From Novosphingobium ginsenosidimutans (GTDB taxonomy: Bacteria > Pseudomonadota > Alphaproteobacteria > Sphingomonadales > Sphingomonadaceae): a DNA stretch of 64,000 nucleotides. The stretch's first letter is position 1. The number at the start of each line of letters is the position of its first letter. A program made the translations under genes and the position numbers. Below, in pieces: positions 48,121-56,850 of this stretch. The stretch spans positions 1,848,501 through 1,912,500 of the forward strand of contig NZ_CP042345.1 in assembly GCF_007954425.1 (NCBI RefSeq), in the 5' to 3' direction. The notes under the pieces were generated by a model, which worked only from the letters and a program-made list of their open reading frames with translations, did no database searches and was not told the origin of the DNA.

Positions 48121-48621
48121 TCAGTTGTATTCGACCGTGATCGGGATCCGCCCGCGATAGTTGCCACCGTGCCCGCTGCGCAGGACGAGCCGCGCGCCGA
48201 AGCTAAAGGTCAGCTCGCCATTGGCATCGAGCGTCGGGCGACTGGGCAGGTCGGTGGTAAAGGTGGTCAGCTCGGCTGACCCGCCATCGGGCGCGGTCAT
48301 CGGTACCGACTGCGGCAGGTCGATCCGTACCTCCTTCAGCGGCTCCCCCGTGATGTGGCCGCGTCCGGTCACGGCCATGCCGCCAAGGTTCATGACCGAA
48401 CCCCCGGTGCGCTTGGAGCCGCTCGCGGCGTCAACCTCGGCGCTGCCGCCGTCGCGTCCGGTCAGGGCCAGCTTGGCGAAGTTGAGGTCGGCAAAGATTT
48501 CCAGGTTCAGCGGCCGCTCGCCGGGCTTGCCGCTGTCGCTGTAGCACAGCCGGCAATCGCTCTGCGCCGCAGCGGGAGCTGCCAGTACCAGCGCCAGGAT
48601 CGTGAGCATGGGTCGCACCAT
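48121..48621 (-). CDS. Exported DUF4402-like protein
   Basis: 166 residues from ATG 48621 with a signal peptide ending 'LVLAAPAAAQ'. The mature part is a beta-rich domain with 'SDCRLCYSDSGKPGERPLNL' (a CxxC pair) and a C-terminal 'YRGRIPITVEYN', matching DUF4402, a domain of unknown function common in surface or pilus-like proteins. No chaperone-usher genes are nearby. A TTG 18 nt upstream is a less likely start. Confidence 0.75.
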   Translation of the reverse strand: MVRPMLTILALVLAAPAAAQSDCRLCYSDSGKPGERPLNLEIFADLNFAKLALTGRDGGSAEVDAASGSKRTGGSVMNLGGMAVTGRGHITGEPLKEVRIDLPQSVPMTAPDGGSAELTTFTTDLPSRPTLDANGELTFSFGARLVLRSGHGGNYRGRIPITVEYN

Positions 48622-48663
48622 GCGGCGCTTGTCCGCCAAACATGGTTAAGATGAGGTTACGGG

Positions 48664-49389
48664 TTACCCGAACTGGGCATAGAGGCTGCGGCCCTCGCGC
48701 TTTAGCCAGCGGTTGGCGGAGGCGATATCGCCTTCGAACAGCGCTTCCAGATGGGCATGGAAGGCCGGCGAGTGATCGAAATGGGTGAGGTGGGCCACTT
48801 CATGCGCCACGACTGAGCGGCGGACCGCATCCGGTGCCATGACCAGTCGCCAGTTGATCCGGATCGTCCCGTCTGCTGCGCAGGAGCCCCAGCGGCGCTG
48901 CGCCCGGCTGAGCGAGAGCGGCGGCGCGCGGCGGCTATCGCGCAGGCAGTAATAGGCCAGGTCCTCGGCCAGTAGTCGCAGCGCTTCGCCCTCCAGCCAC
49001 CGCTGCAGGCGGCGATTGATGGTATCGGCCGGCCCGCCAAGATGTATCGCGTCTTCGGCGAGGCGGACCTTGCGCGGCGCGGCCGGATCGTGGCTCAGCG
49101 CCAGGACCTGGCCGCGATAGGGTAAGGTGGATCCATGCGCCAGGTCAGGAGCCTGCGGCACCTTGGCCAGTTGCGCAGCCAACCAGTCTGCCTTGGAACG
49201 CGCAAACTCCAGGGCCTCGGCACTGCGTCCCCAGCGCGGCAGCGTGATGCGGACCTCGCTGCCATCGGGGGAGAGCCGCATGGTCATCCGCTTGGCCGCA
49301 GCATTACGCCGCACCGAGAGCGGTAGCAGCCGCCCACCGATCTCGACCTGCGGAACCTCGTCGGGACGGCGGCGCAGCCAATCAATCAT
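48664..49389 (-). CDS. YgjP-like zinc metallohydrolase (SprT/M48-like)
   Basis: 241 residues with zinc motif H-E-x-x-H ('VVAHEVAHLTHFDHSPAFHA'; third histidine in 'FDHS') and 'SRAQRRWGSCAADGTIRINW', the DUF45/YgjP signature. Function in the family is poorly known. ATG 49389 gives 'MIDWLRRRPDEVPQVEIGGR' and overlaps the ycgN-like gene by 8 nt; the longer frame reads through that gene. Confidence 0.85.
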   Translation of the reverse strand: MIDWLRRRPDEVPQVEIGGRLLPLSVRRNAAAKRMTMRLSPDGSEVRITLPRWGRSAEALEFARSKADWLAAQLAKVPQAPDLAHGSTLPYRGQVLALSHDPAAPRKVRLAEDAIHLGGPADTINRRLQRWLEGEALRLLAEDLAYYCLRDSRRAPPLSLSRAQRRWGSCAADGTIRINWRLVMAPDAVRRSVVAHEVAHLTHFDHSPAFHAHLEALFEGDIASANRWLKREGRSLYAQFG

Positions 49390-49840
49390 CAGCCAGTTCC
49401 ACGCCCGGAGGCAGGATGATGTGGTCCTCAAGCGGCCCGGCGAATTGTTCGCCGATGACCTTGCCCCGCACCGATACGCCGGCCGCATGCACCGCCTCGA
49501 CATCGCCGCAGACCAAGTAATGCCAGTCGCGCAGCGGCTCGCCCTCGGCGCGTAGGCGATAGGCGCAGGTCTCTGGTAGCCACGACAAGGTCAGGGCCAG
49601 CTTGGGCGTCAGCTTGACGCAGTCCGGAACCTGGCGCTTGCGGCCCGGATAGTCGCAGCAGCGCGCGGTTTCGAGATCGAGCAGCTTGCAGGCGACATTG
49701 GTCATGTAGATCGCGCCGGTATCCTCGTCCTCAGCCTTGTGGACGCAGCATTGGCCGCAGCCATCGCACAGCGCCTCCCACTCGGCACGGTTGAGCGTCT
49801 CGATCGGGCGTTCCCAGAAGCGATCCCGCAGAGCGTTCAT
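49382..49840 (-). CDS. YcgN/UPF0260 cysteine-cluster protein
   Basis: 152 residues with the YkgJ-type zinc or iron chelating cysteine cluster: 'WEALCDGCGQCCVHKAEDED', 'NVACKLLDLETARCCDYPGR' and 'VPDCVKL', then 'LPETCAYRLRAEGEPL'. Role unknown. It overlaps the SCO1 gene by 4 nt and the metallohydrolase by 8 nt. Confidence 0.88.
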   Translation of the reverse strand: MNALRDRFWERPIETLNRAEWEALCDGCGQCCVHKAEDEDTGAIYMTNVACKLLDLETARCCDYPGRKRQVPDCVKLTPKLALTLSWLPETCAYRLRAEGEPLRDWHYLVCGDVEAVHAAGVSVRGKVIGEQFAGPLEDHIILPPGVELADD

Positions 49841-50454
49841 TGCACCGCTATGGCGAGGTCGGCAGCGACCGCATCCGGCCCCTTGTCGACCGGCAGGATC
49901 ACGATCGGCTGGCCGTCCGGGTCCATCAGATAGGCAAAGCGGCTGTGGTCCATCAGGTAATTGCCCTTGCCCAGGTCCTTGCCCCGCGTGGCATAGACAC
50001 GAAATGCCTTGGCGGCGGTATCGACCTCCGCCTGGGTACCGGTCAGGCCCAGCAGCTTGGGATGGAAGCTGTCGGTGAACTCCTTGACCACCTTCACCGT
50101 GTCGCGCTTCGGATCAATCGTCACGAACAGCGGCTGCATCTTGGCAGCCTTGTCGGCGTGTTCCTTCTCGAACTTCTGAAAGCCGCGCATCATCACCGCC
50201 ACATCGGTCGGGCAGGCATCCGGGCAGAAGGCATAGCCGAAGTAGACCATCCGGTATTTGCCCTTGAAATCGTCCCAGGCATAGCGCTTGCCGTCCTCGC
50301 CAGTCAGTGTGAACGGCCCGCCAAACGGCGCACCCTTGATGTCCGTTCCGACCAGCTCGGCCGGTGGAGCAGCAGCGGGCTTCTGGCAGGCGCTGAGTGA
50401 CAGGGCGATGAACAGTACAAAGGAGAGGGGCTTGATCATGGCGCGGCGGTTCAT
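49837..50454 (-). CDS. SCO1/SenC copper chaperone lipoprotein
   Basis: 205 residues, thioredoxin-like, delivering copper to the CuA site of cytochrome oxidase in homologues. It has a lipoprotein signal with lipobox LSAC (Cys23), the copper motif C77-x3-C81 ('FGYAFCPDACPTDVA') and the distal His170 ('NYLMDHSRFAYLMD'). An ATG at residue 6 is an alternative start. It overlaps the YcgN-like gene by 4 nt. Confidence 0.92.
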   Translation of the reverse strand: MNRRAMIKPLSFVLFIALSLSACQKPAAAPPAELVGTDIKGAPFGGPFTLTGEDGKRYAWDDFKGKYRMVYFGYAFCPDACPTDVAVMMRGFQKFEKEHADKAAKMQPLFVTIDPKRDTVKVVKEFTDSFHPKLLGLTGTQAEVDTAAKAFRVYATRGKDLGKGNYLMDHSRFAYLMDPDGQPIVILPVDKGPDAVAADLAIAVQ

Positions 50455-50520
50455 GCTCTGCTAAAGCGCGCCGCGCAAGACGGGCTTGGGGCGATTCCCG
50501 CCGCAGCAGGAGGATTTTGG

Positions 50521-51117
50521 GTGCGCAGGTTAATCATGTCGCTGGCAGCGCTGGCTACTATCTCGGCGGCCACACCGGCACTTGCTCAGTTTTCCGAGAG
50601 CTACAAGTTCCTCGAAGCCGTGCGGAAGAAGGACGGCGAAAAGGTTACCGAGGCGCTGGCAGATCCGGCTTCAACCGTGATCAACACCCGCGACGTTACC
50701 TCGGGCGAGACCGCCTTGCATATCGTCACCAATCGCCGCGACCTGACCTGGATGCAGTTCCTCATTTCCAAGGGCGCCAATGTGAACGCCCGCGACGCCA
50801 AGGGGGTGACCCCGCTGGTTTCGGCTGTGAACGCCAACTTCGTTGAAGGGGTTGAGCTGCTGGTCGGCAAAGGCGCGCGGCTCGATGAAAGCAACAATGC
50901 GGGCGAAACCCCGCTGATTACTGCGGTACACAACCGCAACATTGCGGTCATGCGGCTGCTGCTGAAGGCCGGGGCCAACCCGGACCGTGCCGACAATTCG
51001 GGCCGCACCGCCAAGGACTATGCCAAATTGGGCGGCGGCAACCTGTTGACCGAGATTGAGACCAACGCCAAGCCCAAGGCCGATGCCAAGGCAAAGTCTT
51101 ATGGACCGAAGTTCTGA
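50521..51117 (+). CDS. Exported ankyrin-repeat protein
   Basis: 198 residues with a signal peptide ('MSLAALATISAATPALAQ') and about four ankyrin repeats ('SGETALHIVTNRRDLTWMQF', 'KGVTPLVSAVNANFVEGVEL', 'AGETPLITAVHNRNIAVMRL'), then a lysine/alanine tail. The GTG at 50521 follows GGAGG by 7 nt and is preferred over an ATG at 50536. It is probably periplasmic and protein-binding; the partner is unknown. Confidence 0.85.
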   Translation: MRRLIMSLAALATISAATPALAQFSESYKFLEAVRKKDGEKVTEALADPASTVINTRDVTSGETALHIVTNRRDLTWMQFLISKGANVNARDAKGVTPLVSAVNANFVEGVELLVGKGARLDESNNAGETPLITAVHNRNIAVMRLLLKAGANPDRADNSGRTAKDYAKLGGGNLLTEIETNAKPKADAKAKSYGPKF

Positions 51118-51121
51118 TCCT

Positions 51122-51778
51122 ATGAGCACCGAAGCCACCTCGCTCGAAGACCTGCGTCGCCAGCTGGCCCCGGCCATAGCCGATGCGGCCGTGTTTGACG
51201 GGTGGAGCGACGCGGCCGTAACCGCAGCCGCCGAGCAAGAAGACGTCGATCCGGCGGTCGCCGCCTTTGCCTTTTCCGGCGGGGCCATGGCGATGATCGC
51301 CGCCTGGATTGCAGCCTGCGATGAGGCCATGGCGAACGAGTGGCCGGCCGAAAAGCTGGCCCAGCTCAAGATCCGCGAACGGATCCGTACCCTTGTCCAG
51401 TTCCGGCTTGATTACGTTACGCCGCAACAGGAGGCGCTGGTTCGCGCGCTGGCGATCATGGCCATGCCGCAGAACGCACCGCAGGCGCTGAAGCTGGGCT
51501 GGAGCAGTGCTGACCTGATGTGGCGGCTCGCCGGCGATACGGCGACCGATTACAACCACTATACCAAGCGGACGATCCTGTCGGGCATCTACGCGGCCAC
51601 GCTGGCCGTACTGGCCCACGATCGCAGCGAAGCGCAGGCCGACACCCGCGCCTTCCTCGAACGGCGAATCGATGGGGTGATGAAGTTCGAAAAGGCCAAG
51701 GCGCAGTTTTTGAACCGGGATTTCACCGGTTTCAGCCCGTCGCGGTTTCTAGGGCGGCTGCGTTATCCGGCGCGCTGA
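51122..51778 (+). CDS. COQ9-family protein, ubiquinone biosynthesis
   Basis: 218 residues from ATG 51122. COQ9 is a TetR-like-fold lipid-binding protein aiding ubiquinone hydroxylation. Typical strings are 'GGAMAMIAAWIAACDEAMAN', 'IRERIRTLVQFRLDYVTPQQ' and 'WRLAGDTATDYNHYTKRTIL'. It lies 4 nt after the ankyrin gene. Earlier in-frame starts overlap that gene and lack conservation. Confidence 0.9.
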   Translation: MSTEATSLEDLRRQLAPAIADAAVFDGWSDAAVTAAAEQEDVDPAVAAFAFSGGAMAMIAAWIAACDEAMANEWPAEKLAQLKIRERIRTLVQFRLDYVTPQQEALVRALAIMAMPQNAPQALKLGWSSADLMWRLAGDTATDYNHYTKRTILSGIYAATLAVLAHDRSEAQADTRAFLERRIDGVMKFEKAKAQFLNRDFTGFSPSRFLGRLRYPAR

Positions 51779-51798
51779 TTTTTGATCCAGATCAACTA

Positions 51799-51815
51799 TT
51801 GCGAATGACTTGCAA
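51799..51815 (+). promoter_or_regulatory. Probable Fur box upstream of feoAB
   Basis: TTGCGAATGACTTGCAA is a near-palindrome with the TTGC...GCAA form of alphaproteobacterial Fur/iron boxes, 30 nt before feoA. Placement before ferrous iron transport genes supports an iron-dependent operator. Confidence 0.55.
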
Positions 51816-51845
51816 TTGCGCTCCGGTTCTGGCAGCGCGCTTGGC

Positions 51846-52085
51846 ATGACACTCGATTCCCTGCCGATTGGCCAGCGCGCCCGCATTGCCGCGGTCGATT
51901 GGGCTGTGCTGGCCGAGGAAGAGGGGCAGCGCTTGCGCGCCCTGGGGCTTGAAGCCGGGGCGAAGGTTGCCGTGGCACATCGCGGCATCTTCGGCGGTGC
52001 AGACCCTTTGGCGGTTACGATCGGGCGAATGACCGTGGCACTGCGCCGTGCCCATGCCCGCGCGATGCAGGTGGAGCTGGTCTGA
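51846..52085 (+). CDS. feoA: Ferrous iron transport protein FeoA
   Basis: 79 residues forming an SH3-like beta barrel: 'MTLDSLPIGQRARIAAVDWA', 'GQRLRALGLEAGAKVAVAHR' and 'GGADPLAVTIGRMTVALRRA' are the FeoA pattern. The start ATG 51846 is chosen because the upstream in-frame region contains the Fur box. It precedes feoB by 1 nt. Confidence 0.92.
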   Translation: MTLDSLPIGQRARIAAVDWAVLAEEEGQRLRALGLEAGAKVAVAHRGIFGGADPLAVTIGRMTVALRRAHARAMQVELV

Positions 52086-52086
52086 C

Positions 52087-53928
52087 ATGCCCGAACTGCG
52101 CAGCGCCGCGCTGGTCGGCAATCCCAATGCGGGCAAAAGCGCGCTGTTCAATGCATTGACCGGCGCGCGCCAGAAAATCGCCAACTATCCCGGCGTTACG
52201 GTTGAGCGGAAGGCCGGGCGGTTGATTTTGCCGACAGGCGAGACAATCGAACTGACCGACCTGCCGGGCTCTTACGGCCTCGATGCCACCAGCCCGGATG
52301 AGGAAGTGACCCGCAAGGTAGTGTTGGGCGAACTGCCAGGCGAACCGGCACCGCAGGTGCTGGTCGTGGTGCTCGATGCCTCGAACCTGGAACAGCACCT
52401 GGTCTTCGCGCAGGAAGTGATTGCCCTTGGCCGACCGACGGTGGTCGCGCTTAACATGGTCGACCTCGCTGAGCGGGACGGTCTGGTGCTTGATCCCGCC
52501 GCGCTCGAATCCGCACTCGGTGTGCCGGTGATCCCGACTGTCGCGGTGCGTCGTCGCGGGCTGCCTGAACTCGCTGCCGCGATTGCTGCCGCCGAGGAGC
52601 GGTCTGCCGAACGGCCGCACCCGCACACGACGCTGACCGAACGCCGCGTTTCGGCCCAGGCGATTGCCGAGGCGGCGATCTTGTCCGAGACGGCGCAGCA
52701 CCGGCTTCATGCGCGGCTGGACCAGTTCCTGCTCCACCCGTGGATCGGTCCGCTGGTGCTCTTCGGACTGCTGTTCGTAGTGTTCCAAGCGGTGTTCACC
52801 GGGGCAACCCCGTTCGCCGATGCCCTGGAAGGCGGCATAGCTGCTGTGGCCGACCAGGTTCGCGCTTCGGTGCCGCAGGGGATGGTGCGGGATTTCGTCA
52901 CCGAGGGCGTACTGTCTGGCGTCGGCTCGGTCGTGGTGTTCCTGCCGCAGATCGTCATCCTGTTCTTCTTCATCCTGGCGATGGAGGCTTCGGGCTATAT
53001 GGCCCGAGCCGCCTTCCTGATGGACCGGCTGATGGCCCGTGTCGGCCTTTCGGGCCGCAGTTTCATTCCGCTGCTCTCCAGCTTTGCCTGTGCCATTCCC
53101 GGGATCATGGCGACGCGCAGCATCGCCGATCCGCGCGACCGGCTGACCACGATCCTGATCGCCCCGCTGATGACCTGTTCGGCCCGTCTGCCGGTCTATG
53201 CGGTGATCATCGCCGCTTTCATTCCCAACCGCGCGGTCCTGCCTGGGGTGGGTTTGCAGGGCCTGGTGCTATTCGGGCTCTATGTTGTCGGGATTGTCGG
53301 CGCGATGGTTGTGGCGCTGGTGCTGCGCAGTTCGGTGACCAAAGGTGCCGCATCGGGCTTCATCATGGAACTGCCCAAGTATCAGCTCCCGCGCGCCAAG
53401 GACCTGCTGCTTGGCCTGTGGCAGCGCGCGTGGATCTTCCTGCGCCGGGCTGGCACGATCATCTTCACGGTCACGGTCGTTTTGTGGCTGCTGCTCAACT
53501 TCCCGCGCGCTGGGGAAGGGCAGAACCAGGTCGATGCCTCGATCGCCGGCAAGCTCGCCAATGGGCTGGCGGTGGTGGTCGAGCCGATCGGCTTCAATCG
53601 GGACATTGCCCTCTCGTTGATCCCGGCCATGGCCGCGCGCGAAGTGGCTGTGGCCTCGCTCGCTACCTCCTATGCCGTGGCGGCCGAGGACGAGGAACAG
53701 GCCGCGCTGGCGCTGGGTGAACAGCTGCGCACCAAGTGGAGCCTGCCGACCGCGCTGGCTTTCCTTGCCTGGTTCGTCTTTGCGCCGCAGTGCATGAGCA
53801 CAATCGCCGTCGCCCGGCGTGAGACGAATGGGTGGAAATGGCCCCTGTTCATGTTGCTCTACCTGTTCTCCCTCGCCTACATCTTCGCCGGAATCACCTA
53901 TTGGAGCGCCGTCGCGCTCGGGTTGTAG
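52087..53928 (+). CDS. feoB: Ferrous iron transporter FeoB
   Basis: 613 residues: an N-terminal GTPase (G1 '[17 protein letters not shown]', G3 'DLPGSYGL', G4 'ALNMVDLAE'), then a membrane part of about 10 helices with the gate motifs '[20 protein letters not shown]' and '[20 protein letters not shown]' and the second half '[16 protein letters not shown]'. It imports Fe2+ across the inner membrane. Shorter than enteric FeoB (773). No feoC is seen. ATG 52087 lies 1 nt after feoA; the upstream open frame is feoA sequence. Confidence 0.95.
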   Translation: MPELRSAALVGNPNAGKSALFNALTGARQKIANYPGVTVERKAGRLILPTGETIELTDLPGSYGLDATSPDEEVTRKVVLGELPGEPAPQVLVVVLDASNLEQHLVFAQEVIALGRPTVVALNMVDLAERDGLVLDPAALESALGVPVIPTVAVRRRGLPELAAAIAAAEERSAERPHPHTTLTERRVSAQAIAEAAILSETAQHRLHARLDQFLLHPWIGPLVLFGLLFVVFQAVFTGATPFADALEGGIAAVADQVRASVPQGMVRDFVTEGVLSGVGSVVVFLPQIVILFFFILAMEASGYMARAAFLMDRLMARVGLSGRSFIPLLSSFACAIPGIMATRSIADPRDRLTTILIAPLMTCSARLPVYAVIIAAFIPNRAVLPGVGLQGLVLFGLYVVGIVGAMVVALVLRSSVTKGAASGFIMELPKYQLPRAKDLLLGLWQRAWIFLRRAGTIIFTVTVVLWLLLNFPRAGEGQNQVDASIAGKLANGLAVVVEPIGFNRDIALSLIPAMAAREVAVASLATSYAVAAEDEEQAALALGEQLRTKWSLPTALAFLAWFVFAPQCMSTIAVARRETNGWKWPLFMLLYLFSLAYIFAGITYWSAVALGL

Positions 53929-53942
53929 CGGAGCGAATTTCG

Positions 53943-54467
53943 ATGGCAGGTAGCGTCAACAAGGTAATCTTGATCGGTAATCTGGGCCAGGATCCCGAGG
54001 TCAAGAGCTTCCAGAACGGCGGCCGGATCGCCAACCTGCGAATCGCCACCAGCGAAAACTGGAAGGACCGCGCCACCGGTGAGCGCAAGGAACGGACGGA
54101 GTGGCACAGCGTCGTGCTGCAGTCCGATGGCTTGGTCGGCGTGGCCGAAAAGTACCTGCGCAAGGGCAGCAAGGTCTACATCGAAGGCCAGCTGCGCACC
54201 CGCAAGTGGCAGGATGCCTCCGGCAATGATCGTTACACCACCGAGATTTCGGTCGGCATGAACGGCGTCCTAACAATGCTCGATGGTGCACCCGGCGGTG
54301 GCCAGGGTGGCGGAATGGGCGGCGGCCAGCGCTCCGGTGGCGGCGGGGACTGGGGCGGCGGCTCCGGTGGCGGTCAGCGCTCGGGCGGCAGCGACTTCGG
54401 TGGCGGAGCCGGCGGCGGCTCGCGCGGCGGCTTTGCCGACGACCTGGACGACGATATCCCGTTCTGA
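53943..54467 (+). CDS. ssb: Single-stranded DNA-binding protein
   Basis: 174 residues. The OB fold begins '[20 protein letters not shown]' with '[20 protein letters not shown]' and 'TEWHSVVLQ'; a glycine-rich linker of about 50 residues follows, ending in the acidic tip 'DLDDDIPF' that recruits repair and replication partners. ATG 53943 lies 14 nt after feoB; the longer frame overlaps feoB. Confidence 0.96.
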   Translation: MAGSVNKVILIGNLGQDPEVKSFQNGGRIANLRIATSENWKDRATGERKERTEWHSVVLQSDGLVGVAEKYLRKGSKVYIEGQLRTRKWQDASGNDRYTTEISVGMNGVLTMLDGAPGGGQGGGMGGGQRSGGGGDWGGGSGGGQRSGGSDFGGGAGGGSRGGFADDLDDDIPF

Positions 54468-54469
54468 GT

Positions 54470-54979
54470 TCAGTCCGGCTTCTTCAGCGCGGCCAGCGCG
54501 GCAAAGGGACCAGACATGTCCTTGTCGAGGAGCCCGGCCTTGCGCCGGGCTTCTTCTGCGTTGGGCCCCACCGCATAGGGATCGATCGCGAGCGCCAGCG
54601 TCTGGGCAAGGGCCTCGCCCAAGTCGAACAGGCTGCCTTCGAATTCGATCTCGTCGAGTTCCTCGGCTTCTAGCTCGATCTCTTCATCGGGCGCCGAAGG
54701 GCCGCGCGCGGGGATGAAGTGGAGGTTGATCGGTTCGTTGATCGAAACGGGCAGGTCCTCGCCGCTGACCGCGCAGCTCTGCACGATTTCAGCCTGCAGC
54801 CGCCCCTTGGCGCTGGCGCCGGCCGCTTCGCGTTCAAGGTCGATCCGCGCGGTCATCTGGTCGATCCGGACCAGGCCAAAGCGTTGGGCGAGGGCGGCGC
54901 GTTCGGCTTCGCTTGCTGCCAGTTCGACCGCGCTGCCCGGCAGCAGGCGGGGGTCATAGGTGCGGCTGAATTCGCTCAT
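54470..54979 (-). CDS. YceD/DUF177 protein
   Basis: 169 residues with the DUF177 core: 'AEIVQSCAVSGEDLPVSINE' (a C-x-V/R-C-like site) and 'EIELEAEELDEIEFEGSLFD', then 'LGEALAQTLALAIDPYAVGP'. In other bacteria yceD lies next to rpmF and influences 23S rRNA stability; no rpmF is adjacent here. It is convergent with ssb (2-nt gap) and overlaps the upstream chaperone gene by 4 nt. Confidence 0.85.
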   Translation of the reverse strand: MSEFSRTYDPRLLPGSAVELAASEAERAALAQRFGLVRIDQMTARIDLEREAAGASAKGRLQAEIVQSCAVSGEDLPVSINEPINLHFIPARGPSAPDEEIELEAEELDEIEFEGSLFDLGEALAQTLALAIDPYAVGPNAEEARRKAGLLDKDMSGPFAALAALKKPD

Positions 54980-55482
54980 GGTGCAATCTTCCCGGCCAGC
55001 AGCCCGGCCGCATCGCAGGTGTCCAACAGATCTGCCAGTGCCCGCACTTCCGCCGCCAACCCCGCCGCATCTCCGTTAAGCGTCACATTGCGCACCAGCG
55101 CGGCTTCCATCGGTTCCTCGCCGGCCAGCGCCCCGCGGAGCGCGTCCATCCGTCCGCCCAGCGCGCCCATCAGCTTGCTGACATGCTTGCCCACCACCAT
55201 GTCACCCAGACCTGTTTCGCGCAGCTGGCCATCCATATCGGTCACGAACAGTTCGGTCAGCAAGATCGATTTGCTAACCAGCTCAGGCTCGCGCTCCATC
55301 CGCAGCAGGACGAGCGCCATGACCAGCGCCACGGCGTCGAACCGCCCTGGCACGGTATCGGCCACGCCCAGTTCCGAATACCAGCGCGGCGTGCGCGCGA
55401 CGGAGACGATGGCGTGCCACAGCGGGCGGACTTCGGCGTGCTCGTCGACTGATTTACCGAACAGGCGGTCAAACAGACCCAT
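54976..55482 (-). CDS. CBP3/UQCC1-like ubiquinol-cytochrome c chaperone
   Basis: 168 residues from ATG 55482. Homologues assist cytochrome b synthesis in the bc1 complex. Family features are 'MGLFDRLFGKSVDEHA', 'LWHAIVSVARTPRWYSELGV', 'DTVPGRFDAVALVMALVLLR' and 'LGDMVVGKHVSKLMGALGGR'. Upstream in-frame sequence lacks conservation. It overlaps the YceD-like gene by 4 nt and is divergent from bamE. Confidence 0.87.
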   Translation of the reverse strand: MGLFDRLFGKSVDEHAEVRPLWHAIVSVARTPRWYSELGVADTVPGRFDAVALVMALVLLRMEREPELVSKSILLTELFVTDMDGQLRETGLGDMVVGKHVSKLMGALGGRMDALRGALAGEEPMEAALVRNVTLNGDAAGLAAEVRALADLLDTCDAAGLLAGKIAP

Positions 55483-55662
55483 GGATGCAATGTCCTTCAA
55501 TCGTTCAGCGGCGATTAAAGCCGCTGTCCCCAAGCGCCTGCTTGCCGCCATTGCGCGGCGCGTCAAGGCGGCCTAAGGCTCAGGCGCGATAGTGCGGGTG
55601 CACGCTGCGGGCAATCGTCTTGCCCGATGTACCGGCAACTGGAACGACAGGAACGGCATACG

Positions 55663-56142
55663 ATGCGAGCAGCAGTGATCAAGGCGGTGGTGGTTCTGGC
55701 GGCAGCGGGAACGCTGGGCGCCTGCAACTCGATCAAGGATCACCGCGGCTATCTGGTCGATCAGCCGCTGCTCGATTCGGTTCAGCCGGGGATCGACAAC
55801 CGCCAGTCGGTGGAACGCACCCTTGGCCGCCCGACCTTCGAAAGCGCCTTTGGCCGCAAGGACTGGTACTACATCTCGTCCAACACCCGCCAGGCGGCGT
55901 TCACCCGGCCCAAGATCAATGATCAGCTGGTGCTGCGGATCAGCTTTGACGAGCGCGGCAATGTCGCCGGAATTGAGCGGTCGGGCATGGAAAAGGTCGT
56001 GTTCCTCGATCCCGACAGCGACAAGACCCCGACACTGGGTCGTGAGCGGACCTTCCTTGAGGATCTGTTCGGCAATATCGGCACGGTCGGGACCGGGGCT
56101 GGCGGCGCTGGCGGTGGTCCGGGCGGCCCGAACGGCAGCTAA
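55663..56142 (+). CDS. bamE: Outer membrane assembly lipoprotein BamE
   Basis: 159 residues from ATG 55663. It has a lipoprotein signal with lipobox LGAC (Cys21) and the BamE (SmpA/OmlA) domain: '[20 protein letters not shown]', '[20 protein letters not shown]' and '[16 protein letters not shown]'. A glycine-rich C-terminal tail is unusual. BamE stabilises the BAM beta-barrel assembly machine. The longer frame starting at 55627 has no conservation. Confidence 0.9.
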   Translation: MRAAVIKAVVVLAAAGTLGACNSIKDHRGYLVDQPLLDSVQPGIDNRQSVERTLGRPTFESAFGRKDWYYISSNTRQAAFTRPKINDQLVLRISFDERGNVAGIERSGMEKVVFLDPDSDKTPTLGRERTFLEDLFGNIGTVGTGAGGAGGGPGGPNGS

Positions 56143-56189
56143 GTTGCCGCCACGTTGAAACCGCCGCCGCAGGGCATATATCCTGCGGC

Positions 56190-56747
56190 ATGAGCACTTC
56201 TGACAACAGCCACGGGCTGATCCCCTGGCACGGCACAACCATCATCGGCGTCAAGCTGGGCGGCAAGACCGTCATCGCCGGCGATGGCCAGGTCTCCATG
56301 GGCAACACCGTGATGAAGCCCAACGCGCGCAAGGTGCGGCGGATCGGTGATGGCTCGGTGATCGCCGGCTTCGCCGGTGCCACGGCCGATGCCTTCACCT
56401 TGTTTGAGCGGCTGGAAAAGAAGCTGGAACAGCATCGCGGGCAGCTGATGCGTGCCGCGGTCGAACTCGCCAAGGACTGGCGGACCGACAAGTACCTGCG
56501 CAACCTTGAGGCGCTGATGATCGTGGCCGACAAGGACGTGCTGCTGATCCTGACCGGCAATGGCGATGTGCTGGAGCCTGAACACGGCATCGCGGCGATC
56601 GGCTCGGGCGGGAACTATGCCCTTTCGGCTGCCAAGGCGCTGGTCGATTACGAACAGGACGCCGAAAAGATCGCGCGCCGGGCCATGGCCGTGGCGGCCG
56701 AGGTCTGCGTCTTCACCAATGACCGGGTGACCGTCGAAACTATCTAG
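56190..56747 (+). CDS. hslV: ATP-dependent protease subunit HslV
   Basis: 185-residue proteasome-like peptidase of the HslUV complex. The catalytic N-terminal threonine must be T16 or T17 ('[14 protein letters not shown]'), so a 15-residue propeptide precedes it, unlike enteric HslV where Thr follows Met. '[20 protein letters not shown]' and '[20 protein letters not shown]' are typical. hslU lies 103 nt downstream, separated by a hairpin repeat. Confidence 0.95.
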   Translation: MSTSDNSHGLIPWHGTTIIGVKLGGKTVIAGDGQVSMGNTVMKPNARKVRRIGDGSVIAGFAGATADAFTLFERLEKKLEQHRGQLMRAAVELAKDWRTDKYLRNLEALMIVADKDVLLILTGNGDVLEPEHGIAAIGSGGNYALSAAKALVDYEQDAEKIARRAMAVAAEVCVFTNDRVTVETI

Positions 56748-56749
56748 TC

Positions 56750-56838
56750 CCCCTCCCGCTTGCGGGAGGGGTTAGGGGTGGGCCCTTTGCTGGCCTGCCC
56801 TCTGGCCCACCCCCGACCCCTCCCGCAAGCGGGAGGGG
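56750..56838. repeat. REP-like long inverted repeat between hslV and hslU
   Basis: Two 35-nt arms (56750-56784 and 56804-56838) are inverted copies differing at only two positions, around a 19-nt loop. Each arm itself begins with the 22-nt palindrome made of CCCCTCCCGC-TT-GCGGGAGGGG. This nested structure fits a bacterial REP/BIME element. It nearly fills the hslV-hslU gap, may stabilise or attenuate the transcript, and ends 12 nt before the hslU ATG. Confidence 0.85.
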
Positions 56839-56850
56839 AGAAGGAAGAAA

